Source: Acidobacteriota bacterium (lineage in GTDB: Bacteria; Acidobacteriota; Terriglobia; Acidiferrales; UBA7541). From it: 54,744 nucleotides of DNA. The position numbers were made by a program, and so were the translations under genes. Below are positions 36,401 through 43,347 of this stretch, in pieces (position 1 is the stretch's first letter; each line of letters opens with the position of its first letter). The stretch spans positions 1 through 54,744 of the forward strand of contig QHYQ01000321.1 of assembly GCA_003224175.1 (NCBI GenBank), written 5' to 3'. The notes beneath the pieces were generated by a model. It worked only from the letters and a program-made list of their open reading frames with translations. It did not search any database and had not been told where the DNA came from.

Positions 36401-37897
36401 ATGCCGGTGAAGGCCCGCCCGCAGTCGGCAAAGAAGCGCCTCGATGTGTTGCTGGTCGAACGAGGCTTGGTGGAGTCGCGCCAGAAAGCCCAGGCAGTCA
36501 TTCTGGCCGGCGAAGTGCGGGTCAACGGGCAGCGCGCGGAGAAACCCGGCGCGACGTTTTCGGTTGATGCGCAGGTCGAGGTCGCCGGAAAGGGATCGCG
36601 CTCCGCGAGCCGCGCCGGCGAGAAGCTCGAAGGCGCGCTCCAGGACTTCGGCGTGAGCCCGGCAGATCGCATCTGCCTGGACGCGGGCAGCTCAACCGGA
36701 GGTTTTACCGACTGCCTCCTGCAGCACGGCGCAGCGAAAGTCTACGCCGTGGACGTCACCACCAGCCAACTGGCCTGGAAGCTGCAGCGCGACCCGCGCG
36801 TGGCGCTGCTGGAGATGAATGTCCGCTATCTCAAGCCGGAGGATCTGGCCGAGCGCCCTTCGCTGATTACCGCGGATTTATCGTTTATTTCGTTGACGAA
36901 GGTTTTGCCGGCCCTTGCAGCCGCGGCGCAGGAAAATGCCGAATTTCTGCTTCTGATCAAGCCGCAGTTCGAGCTCCAGCGCGCAGACGTGGGCGCCGGC
37001 GGGATTGTTCGAGATCCAAAGCTGCGGGAGCGGGCGATCGAACGGGTCCGGAAGGCGGTCGAGGCGTGTGGTTTGCGCGTGCTCGGCGTGCAGCCCAGCC
37101 GCCTCTTCACGTGGCTGCGGGAGCGAGGTGTAAACATTTTCTGCGATAGCGAAACGGCGGATTGTGTTCCATTTTCCTGCAAGGTAAAGGCTCGCGAAGA
37201 AATTCCGGCGGTCTCTGATCTGCTGATCGTCCTCGGGGGCGATGGCACGCTCCTGGCCGTGGCGCGTCTATTAGGCGACCGCGATGTTCCCATTCTGCCG
37301 GTGAACCTGGGAGGCCTCGGATTTCTGACCAGCGTGACGCTCGACGATCTTTATCCCGTGCTCGAACAGGCCATCAAGGGCCAGGCTCGCTATAGCGAAC
37401 GCGTAATGCTCGAATCGCGCGTGATTCGGCAAGGAGAGCCGTTTCACTGCGCGCGGGCGCTGAATGACGCAGTCCTGAACAAGGCGGCGATGGCGCGAAT
37501 CATCGATCTGGAGCTGCGCGTCAACGGCGAATTCGTGTGCAACTACAAGGCGGACGGGCTGATTGTGGCGACGCCGACGGGTTCGACGGCCTACTCGCTT
37601 TCGGCAGGCGGGCCGATTGTCTATCCGCTAGTCTCGGCATTTGTGATTACTCCGATCTGTCCGCATACGCTGACGAACCGGCCGCTGGTTATTCCGGACA
37701 ACGCGAAAATCGAGATCGGATTTGCGGCGGGAGAAGCTCCCATTTTTCTGACCGTGGACGGCCAGGTGGGAGTGGCGCTGCACGCGAATGACGTGGTGGC
37801 TCTGAATGCCGCTCCGGAAAGGCTGCGCCTGGTCCGCCCCCAAGAGAAGACCTACTTCAGTGTGCTGCGAGACAAGCTGAAGTGGGGCGAAAGATAG
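36401..37897 (+). CDS. TlyA-like rRNA methyltransferase fused in frame to NAD kinase
   Basis: 498 residues. Residues 1-233: an S4 RNA-binding domain (RLDVLLVERGLVESRQKAQA, AGEVRVNGQRAEKPG) and an FtsJ-like SAM domain (CLDAGSSTGGFTDCLLQHGA, YAVDVTTSQLAWKLQRDPRV, ITADLSFISLTKVLPAL, LLIKPQFELQRADVGAGGIV). Residues 234-498: NAD kinase (WLRERGVNIFCDSETADCVP, LIVLGGDGTLLAVARLLG, VNLGGLGFLT, LNDAVLNKAAMARIIDLEL, DGLIVATPTGSTAYSLSAGG). At VLGVQPS|RLFTWLRERG (base 37100) TlyA lacks its last about 25 residues (the P-x-x-G-x-x-G-N-x-E-F end) and NadK lacks about its first 20-25. Catalytic motifs of both are intact. In neighbouring taxa tlyA and nadK are adjacent separate genes, so this may be a deletion fusion. 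Confidence 0.88.
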   Translation: MPVKARPQSAKKRLDVLLVERGLVESRQKAQAVILAGEVRVNGQRAEKPGATFSVDAQVEVAGKGSRSASRAGEKLEGALQDFGVSPADRICLDAGSSTGGFTDCLLQHGAAKVYAVDVTTSQLAWKLQRDPRVALLEMNVRYLKPEDLAERPSLITADLSFISLTKVLPALAAAAQENAEFLLLIKPQFELQRADVGAGGIVRDPKLRERAIERVRKAVEACGLRVLGVQPSRLFTWLRERGVNIFCDSETADCVPFSCKVKAREEIPAVSDLLIVLGGDGTLLAVARLLGDRDVPILPVNLGGLGFLTSVTLDDLYPVLEQAIKGQARYSERVMLESRVIRQGEPFHCARALNDAVLNKAAMARIIDLELRVNGEFVCNYKADGLIVATPTGSTAYSLSAGGPIVYPLVSAFVITPICPHTLTNRPLVIPDNAKIEIGFAAGEAPIFLTVDGQVGVALHANDVVALNAAPERLRLVRPQEKTYFSVLRDKLKWGER

Positions 37898-37899
37898 GG

Positions 37900-39228
37900 T
37901 TATTCGCCGCGGATGAGATCGGAGAGTGACTCGCGACGTCGGATCAGGCGGAAGCTCCCGCCTTCCACCAAAACCTCCGTGGGCCGAACGCGTGAGTTGT
38001 AATTCGACGTCTGGACGAACCCGTAAGCTCCGGCGCCCCAAAGTACCAGCAGATCGCCGCTGCTGACTCGCTCCAGGGGCCAATCCTGAGCAAAGAAGTC
38101 GCCGGACTCGCACACGGGTCCCACCACGTCCACGCGAATCTTCGGCCCGTTGTTGTTTCCGCCCGGGCGCTTCGCTGGGGTAATTGGGTGCACCGCGTCA
38201 TAAAGGGCCGGTCGGATGAAGTCGTTCATGGCCGCGTCTACAATGACGAACTTCTTGCCGCGATTCTCTTTTGTATACAGCACGCGCATCAGCAAAACGC
38301 CGGCTGGAGCGATGATCGAACGGCCAGGCTCGAGCAGCAAATGGCATCGGAGCGGGCGGAGGATGCGGGTGATGGTCTTTGCGTAATTGGCCGGAGAAAG
38401 CGCCTTTTCGTTGGAATAGCGCACGCCGAGTCCCCCGCCGAAATCGAGATACCGCAGTTTGACGCCGGAATCGGCAAGCTCACGGAAATGACGCGCCAGG
38501 CGCGTGAGGGCGCGGCGAAAGGGAGTGAGGCTCAAAATCTGCGAGCCGATATGAGCGCTGATCCCGCGCCAGTCGATCCAACGCGAATCCCGGTACTGCA
38601 GATACTGAGGAAGCGCAGTTTCCCAATCCATGCCGAATTTGTGGCTGCGCCGGCCGGTAGAGATGTGCGGGTGCCCTCCGGCTTCGACGTCCGGATTCAC
38701 ACGGATGGCCGCGGGCGCGCGGCTGCCGGAGCGAGATGCTTCGCTGGCCAGAATTTCAAGTTCGGCCGCCGATTCCACGTTGAAGAGGCCAATGCGAGCA
38801 CGCAGAGCTTCGCGGATTTCGTCTCGCGATTTGCCGGCGCCGGAGAAAACAATCGACTCCGCGTCAACTCCGGCTCGTTGCAGCCGGAAAAGCTCGCCGG
38901 CCGAGACGATATCGAATCCGCTGCCCAGGCGCGCCAGCAGGCGCAGGATCGAAAGATTGGAATTGGCTTTGACAGAATAACAAATCGTGTGCGGCTGGCG
39001 CCCGAGTGCCTGGTTGAGCTTGCGATAGGCGCCGGTGATGCTTGCGGCGCTATAAACATACGCCGGAGTTCCGGCGCGGGCGGCGATCTCTTCGAGACGC
39101 ACGCCCTCGCAATAGAGGTCATTACCACGCCAGGAGAATTCGGGCGTATAGCCCGCGGGGTCGATTCCGGAATATGCCGGGGACTTCGAGCGCCGGGAGG
39201 ACGCCCGGCGAGCCGCCGAGGCGCTCAC
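37900..39228 (-). CDS. lysA: Diaminopimelate decarboxylase
   Basis: 442 residues from the GTG at 39228, which overlaps the upstream stop (GTGA); the long upstream extension of the frame is the antisense of nothing known and is rejected. PLP enzyme for the last step of lysine synthesis. Motifs: YCEGVRLEEIAARAGTPAYV, the PLP Lys in ICYSVKANSNLSILR, FDIVSAGELFRLQRAG, HKFGMDWETAL, ISAHIGSQI, YLDFGGGLGVRYS, LLEPGRSIIAPAG, IVDAAMNDFIRPALYDAVH, VVGPVCESGDFF and WGAGAYGFVQTSNYNSRVRP. Complete. It converges on the tlyA-nadK frame with two bases between stops. Confidence 0.96.
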   Translation of the reverse strand: MSASAARRASSRRSKSPAYSGIDPAGYTPEFSWRGNDLYCEGVRLEEIAARAGTPAYVYSAASITGAYRKLNQALGRQPHTICYSVKANSNLSILRLLARLGSGFDIVSAGELFRLQRAGVDAESIVFSGAGKSRDEIREALRARIGLFNVESAAELEILASEASRSGSRAPAAIRVNPDVEAGGHPHISTGRRSHKFGMDWETALPQYLQYRDSRWIDWRGISAHIGSQILSLTPFRRALTRLARHFRELADSGVKLRYLDFGGGLGVRYSNEKALSPANYAKTITRILRPLRCHLLLEPGRSIIAPAGVLLMRVLYTKENRGKKFVIVDAAMNDFIRPALYDAVHPITPAKRPGGNNNGPKIRVDVVGPVCESGDFFAQDWPLERVSSGDLLVLWGAGAYGFVQTSNYNSRVRPTEVLVEGGSFRLIRRRESLSDLIRGE

Positions 39229-40976
39229 CGGACTTTCATGACCACGAGCGTGCGATCGTCGGTGACGGCCCCGCCTCGAGTGAACTCCTGAACCTCGGCG
39301 AGCAAGCGATCCGCCAGTTGATCCGGCGTAAGCGCCGCATTCCCCTCGATCAGGCGAGCGAGCCTCGAAATGCCAAAAAATTTGCCGTCCGGATCGCTGG
39401 CTTCGGAGAGGCCGTCGGACTGGAAGACCAGAATGTCTCCGGGATCGAGATTCATCACCCATTCTTCGTAAGTCACGTCGTCATAAATGCCCAGCGGGAA
39501 GCCCACGAGTTTGAGTAGCTCGCAGTGGCCGTTCCGGTAGAGCAAAGGCTGCGTCTGTCCGGCATTGGCCACGCGCAATTTGCGCGTGGGCTTTCGCCAC
39601 GTGGCGAAGCAGAAAGTCATGAAGCGCCCTTCGATGCGGCGCTCGCAGATCAACTGATTGAGCTGGCGCAGAAGTTCCGCCGGCAAAAGCTTCTGCGGAG
39701 CGATGCTGCGCAAGATGCCGATGGCCACGGCGCCATAAAGGGCGGCAGCAGAACCTTTGCCGCTGACGTCTCCCAGACCAAAGCCGATGCGCATGGGGCC
39801 ATAGCGCAGGAAATCGTAAAGGTCGCCGCAGACTTCGCGCGCGGAGAGGATTCGCGCGGCCAGTTCCACGCCAAAATCCTCATCGGGAACAGGCCGGAGC
39901 AAGGCGCCCTGCATGCGCTGCGCGGCCTGCAGTTCGCGCTCCATGCGGGCCTCGTCTCGGGCGACTTTCTCGTAGAGCCGGGCATTTTCGAGAGCGATGG
40001 CGAGTTGCGCGGCCAGAATGGATAGTGCCTGCGCGTGGTCCTCGGTGAAATAGTTCAATTGCGGGCTCTCGAGATCGAGGACGCCGACGACATTGCCCTT
40101 GTGAATCATGGGGATGGCCAGTTCCGAGCGCGTTTCGGGATTGACCATGCGGTAGCGCGCGTCCTTGGTCACGTCCGGCACGCAAACGGGCAACCCGCTG
40201 GAGGCGGCCGCACCAATGATGCCTTCCGAAAAGCCCACGGCCAGCTTGCCCTGCGTGCTCTGTCCGTACTTCACGGCCAGCCGTTGCAGGAAGAGATTCG
40301 TGACGCTGTCATGGAGCATGATGCTCATGATCTGGTAATCGATGACGCGCTTTACCAATTCCGCGGCGCGGCGTAAGAGCGCTTCCACATCGAGAATGGA
40401 GCTGGCCTCGCGCCCGACCTCGTTCAGGAGCAAGAGCGTGTCCGCCTGGCTGCGGGCCCGTTCGAAGAGCCGCGCGTTCTCGATGGCCGTGGCCAGGCGG
40501 CCGGCCAGCAGCACCAGAATTTCCTGCTGCTCGGAGGTGAAGTAATCCACCTGCGAGCTTTGGATATCAATGACCCCGATGACCTGCTTTTTGAAGAGAA
40601 GCGGCACGGCAAGCTCGGAACGAACGCTATCGATGGAATTGATGTAGCGCGGATCGTTACGAACGTCGGCCACCAGGATCGGCTGGCGGCTGGCCGCCGC
40701 CGCTCCGGAAATACCCTGGCCGACGGGAACGCGCCAATTCTCCATCATTTCCTGACTGTACCCTACGGCGAAACGATTGAAGAGCATTTGGCTGCGCTCA
40801 TCGAGCAGCATCACGGCAAAAATCTCATAGTCGATGAGACGCTTTATGAGAATGGCCATTTTGGAGAGAACGCGGTCCAGGTCCAGCGAAGCATTGATCT
40901 CTTCGCCGATCTCCGCAAGTGTGGCGAGGACACTCTCCGGCAGCTCTTGAGTAAGCCTGGTTTCCACCTTAGCCAT
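39225..40976 (-). CDS. GAF-GAF-PP2C (SpoIIE/RsbU-type) serine phosphatase
   Basis: 583 residues from the ATG at 40976 (MAKVETRLTQELPESVLATL), with gagagaagaga upstream; the frame extends to 41042 without support. Two GAF domains (about 40-180: SLDLDRVLSKMAILIKRLID, VPVGQGISGAAAASRQPILV; about 200-345: SILDVEALLRRAAELVKRVI) are followed by a short coiled coil (RMERELQAAQRMQGALLRPV) and a PP2C SpoIIE domain: CGDLYDFLRYGPMRIGFGLG, DVSGKGSAAALYGAVAIGIL, RVANAGQTQPLLYRNGHCEL, DILVFQSDGLSEASDPDG, TDDRTLVVMKVR. Cytoplasmic signal-dependent phosphatase, likely acting on an anti-sigma-antagonist system not present here. Translationally coupled to lysA. Confidence 0.92.
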   Translation of the reverse strand: MAKVETRLTQELPESVLATLAEIGEEINASLDLDRVLSKMAILIKRLIDYEIFAVMLLDERSQMLFNRFAVGYSQEMMENWRVPVGQGISGAAAASRQPILVADVRNDPRYINSIDSVRSELAVPLLFKKQVIGVIDIQSSQVDYFTSEQQEILVLLAGRLATAIENARLFERARSQADTLLLLNEVGREASSILDVEALLRRAAELVKRVIDYQIMSIMLHDSVTNLFLQRLAVKYGQSTQGKLAVGFSEGIIGAAASSGLPVCVPDVTKDARYRMVNPETRSELAIPMIHKGNVVGVLDLESPQLNYFTEDHAQALSILAAQLAIALENARLYEKVARDEARMERELQAAQRMQGALLRPVPDEDFGVELAARILSAREVCGDLYDFLRYGPMRIGFGLGDVSGKGSAAALYGAVAIGILRSIAPQKLLPAELLRQLNQLICERRIEGRFMTFCFATWRKPTRKLRVANAGQTQPLLYRNGHCELLKLVGFPLGIYDDVTYEEWVMNLDPGDILVFQSDGLSEASDPDGKFFGISRLARLIEGNAALTPDQLADRLLAEVQEFTRGGAVTDDRTLVVMKVR

Positions 40977-41151
40977 GCGCTGTTCTCTTCTCTCGCCGGG
41001 TTCAACAGTATAACAGGAGGTAAGGAGAACCCTCGCCCGCACCGGGCCTCGGCCTCAGAGCAAACTATCGGCGGCCTTTAGGCCGGCATCTTTGGCTTTT
41101 CGAGCGCTCGAATTCTTTGCGTTTTCTGCAGGGTAGGATTACCTCCGCGGC

Positions 41152-41245
41152 CAGTCCCGCCAGGGACGAAACAACGTAGCCCAGCGCGGAAGCGCTGGGG
41201 AAACCTGACGATATAGGCCTAAGCCCCGTAGGGGCGACACAAACC
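41152..41245. repeat. Dispersed repeat family 2 copy (three small hairpins)
   Basis: In the 350-bp gap 40977-41327 between the phosphatase start and the hpt stop. Three palindromes in a row: GTCCCGCCAGGGAC, CCAGCGCGGAAGCGCTGG and GCCCCGTAGGGGC. The reverse complement aligns along its length with 33122-33214, including the unpaired words ttgtgtcgcccct, gtttcccc, gggcta and ttgt.tcgtccctg. The rest of the gap shows nothing I recognise apart from an ordinary upstream region. Confidence 0.8.
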
Positions 41246-41327
41246 AAATTAGAAAATCCGGCGACGGTGCGAGGGCGGCACGTGCCTGAGCTGAGGTTCC
41301 GTGCTGCGGGAAGGCAATCGTGCGTAT

Positions 41328-41912
41328 TCAGCGTGCAGAGGGCAAGAGCATCCGTGATCGGGGCTGGCGGCCGCCAGGCAATCGCAGGACCCAAACATCT
41401 CGGAGGTTGCGATAGCGCTCCGCATAATCCAGGCCATAGCCCACCACGAATTCGTTGGGAATTTCAAAGCCGACGTAGTCCGGCCGGACTTTCTTGACGC
41501 GAGGGCCAGCTTTACTAAGCAGCGTGGCCACGCGCAGCGAGCGCGGCTTGCGTTGCAGAATTACGCGCTGAAGATAAGCGAGGGTGCGGCCGGTATCCAG
41601 GATGTCTTCCACCAAAATCGTGTGCAGGCCTTCGATGCTGTTGTCCAGATCCTTGGTCAAGCGAACCTGACCGGAACTGTGGCTGGACTGGCCATAACTC
41701 GCCACGGCAATGAAATCCAGCGACACTTCGAGGCGAATCTCGCGGATCAAGTCCGAGAGAAAGATCGATGCTCCCTTGAGGACGCCGATGAGGTGCAGGC
41801 GCTGGCCGTGAAAATCCGCTGTGATTTGACGCCCCATTTGGCGGACTCGCCGCTCGATGGCATTACGGCGAAGCAGAATCCGCAGGTGCTCAGGCTCGCG
41901 CGCCTGCTTCAC
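41328..41912 (-). CDS. hpt: Hypoxanthine phosphoribosyltransferase
   Basis: 194 residues from the GTG at 41912, with ggaggg 5 nt upstream; the frame runs on to 42203 but that part is repeat DNA. Purine salvage: base plus PRPP to IMP or GMP. Motifs: LILLRRNAIERRVRQMGRQI-like N-terminus, LHLIGVLKGASIFLSDLIRE, FIAVASYGQSSHSSGQVRL, the PRPP loop ILVEDILDTGRTLAYL, VATLLSKAG and YVGFEIPNEFVVGYGLDYAE RYRNL. The last about 20 residues (GGRQPRSRMLLPSAR) are an unusual extension after the normal end. Confidence 0.92.
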   Translation of the reverse strand: MKQAREPEHLRILLRRNAIERRVRQMGRQITADFHGQRLHLIGVLKGASIFLSDLIREIRLEVSLDFIAVASYGQSSHSSGQVRLTKDLDNSIEGLHTILVEDILDTGRTLAYLQRVILQRKPRSLRVATLLSKAGPRVKKVRPDYVGFEIPNEFVVGYGLDYAERYRNLRDVWVLRLPGGRQPRSRMLLPSAR

Positions 41913-41938
41913 GAAGCCCTCCAGGAAAAGGCCGGGGT

Positions 41939-42047
41939 CCCCAGCGCGCGCCGCCCTTGCGTGCGCTGGGGCGGAACGCTGGGGCCTCAGCGCATGCCTC
42001 TCGAGCGCGACGCGCGCGCGGTCAAAAAAGACACGTGCGCCGGGGTG
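41939..42047. repeat. Dispersed repeat family 1: short hairpin plus full element
   Basis: In the divergent gap between hpt and hldD. Short form: ccccagcgcgcgc (41939-41951), loop cgccctt, gcgtgcgctgggg (41959-41971), a 13-bp stem with one mismatch. Full form 41981-42047 (67 bp): starts ggggcctcagcgcatgcctc, has a central caaaaaag tract and ends gtgcgccggggtg. It aligns with 48554-48621 over its whole length. It lies where the promoters of both genes should be. Confidence 0.75.
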
Positions 42048-42090
42048 GAAGGCCGGTACTGTATAGTAGGGCTGCGGAAAGCTCAAGAAT

Positions 42091-43128
42091 ATGGCCGGTG
42101 GCGAAAGAGAAAAAGGATGGCAAGGGCGGCGGGTGTTGGTTACCGGAGGCGGTGGGTTCATTGGCAGCGCGCTGGTTTGGGAATTAAATGGCCGCGGCTG
42201 CACGGATATCGTAATCGCAGACTCCGCGCCGAAGGCTGAGCGGAACCGTTATCTGCTGTACTTGAAATTTGCCGACTACCTCGGGCCCCAGGAAACGCTG
42301 TCGCGTCTCGCGGCGGGCAAACTCGGGCAGTTCGATTTCGCTTTTCATCTGGGCGCCTCTTCCTCCACGACAGAGACAAACCGCGAGTATCTCTACCGCA
42401 ATAATTATGAATTTTCGCGCGACCTTGCGGCTTGGGCGCTGGCGGCGGGCACGCGCTTTGTGTACGCCTCGTCGGCCGCGACTTATGGCGACGGCAGCGC
42501 GGGTATGGACGACGCGAGTCCCGGCAGCCTCGAACGGCTGAAACCGCTGAACCTGTACGGAGAATCAAAACACTTGATGGATCTGCACGCCTGGCGGCAG
42601 GGCTGGCTCGAGCGCGTGCTGGCTTTGAAATACTTCAATGTGTTCGGGCCGAACGAAGAACACAAAGGCGACATGCGCAGCGTGGTCAATAAGAGCTTCG
42701 CACAGGTGATGCAGACGGGAGTCATTCGCCTGTTCAAAAGCTATCGGCCGGAATATAGAGACGGCGAGCAGCGCCGCGATTTCCTTTACGTGAAAGACGC
42801 CGTGCGCATGACCCTCCACTTGGCGGAAACTCGCCAGGCCGCCGGCATTTTCAATATCGGATCGGGAAAAGCGCACAGCTGGAATGATCTGGCCGGCGCC
42901 ATCTTCAGCGCCCTGGGCCGCGAGCCGCGAATCGAGTACATCGAGATGCCGGAAGCGATTCGCGATAAATATCAATACTTCACAGAGGCGAAGATCGAGC
43001 AGTTGCGCTCTGCGGGCTATACGCAGCCGATTACGCCGCTCGGCGAAGCAGTCCGCGATTATGTACAGAAGTATCTCGTTCCGGGAAAGGCGCTCGGGGA
43101 AGCGCCTTGCGAGCGCGGTAGTTGCTAG
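42091..43128 (+). CDS. hldD: ADP-L-glycero-D-manno-heptose 6-epimerase
   Basis: 345 residues, ATG at 42091, weak RBS. Makes the heptose donor of the LPS inner core. Short-chain dehydrogenase fold: NADP loop VLVTGGGGFIGSALVWELNG; catalytic Ser/Tyr/Lys in YASSAATYGDG and LYGESKHLMD; substrate segment LKYFNVFGPNEEHKGDMRSV typical of HldD; RRDFLYVKDAV; FNIGSGKAHSWNDLA; C-terminal YTQPITPLGEAVRDYVQKYL. The N-terminus has about 12 extra residues (AGGEREKGWQGRR). The tail after VPGKA is unusual (LGEAPCERGSC). Together with the kds genes it indicates a heptose/Kdo-containing LPS. Confidence 0.93.
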   Translation: MAGGEREKGWQGRRVLVTGGGGFIGSALVWELNGRGCTDIVIADSAPKAERNRYLLYLKFADYLGPQETLSRLAAGKLGQFDFAFHLGASSSTTETNREYLYRNNYEFSRDLAAWALAAGTRFVYASSAATYGDGSAGMDDASPGSLERLKPLNLYGESKHLMDLHAWRQGWLERVLALKYFNVFGPNEEHKGDMRSVVNKSFAQVMQTGVIRLFKSYRPEYRDGEQRRDFLYVKDAVRMTLHLAETRQAAGIFNIGSGKAHSWNDLAGAIFSALGREPRIEYIEMPEAIRDKYQYFTEAKIEQLRSAGYTQPITPLGEAVRDYVQKYLVPGKALGEAPCERGSC

Positions 43129-43187
43129 CTGGCGGCGCGAAGCGGTAACTCGTGGAGGAGATGCGAGACGCGGTCGATCAGTCCCAG

Positions 43188-43228
43188 CACGCGATTACGT
43201 ACGGAATTATCTGGTTCCGGGGAAGGCG
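43188..43228 (+). repeat. Degenerate second copy of the hldD 3' end
   Basis: cacgcgattacgtacggaat and the following tatctggttccggggaaggc resemble 43053-43092 at the end of hldD (about 34 of 41 bases the same) and translate to ARDYVRNYLVPGKAG against VRDYVQKYLVPGKAL. No other part of a second epimerase is visible in 43129-43187. It may be the last trace of a lost tandem paralogue or a small local duplication. The rest of 43129-43347 holds nothing I recognise. Confidence 0.6.
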
Positions 43229-43347
43229 GGGAGCGGAGAACACCCTTCGCCAGCGGTCGTCTGCCGGCCCGGGCGCAGACGAGCTTGCCTCTTCTATGTT
43301 AGTAGCCGGAGCGAGGGCACATTCTGCCCTCGCACCGACCGAATGGA

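Noticed and set aside
38188-39291. 367-codon frame antisense to lysA
   Set aside because: lysA is full length and conserved; the antisense frame has no motif.
41939-42047. CRISPR-like array from the repeated ccccagc arms
   Set aside because: Only two elements of unequal size, palindromic and without regular spacers; no cas genes.
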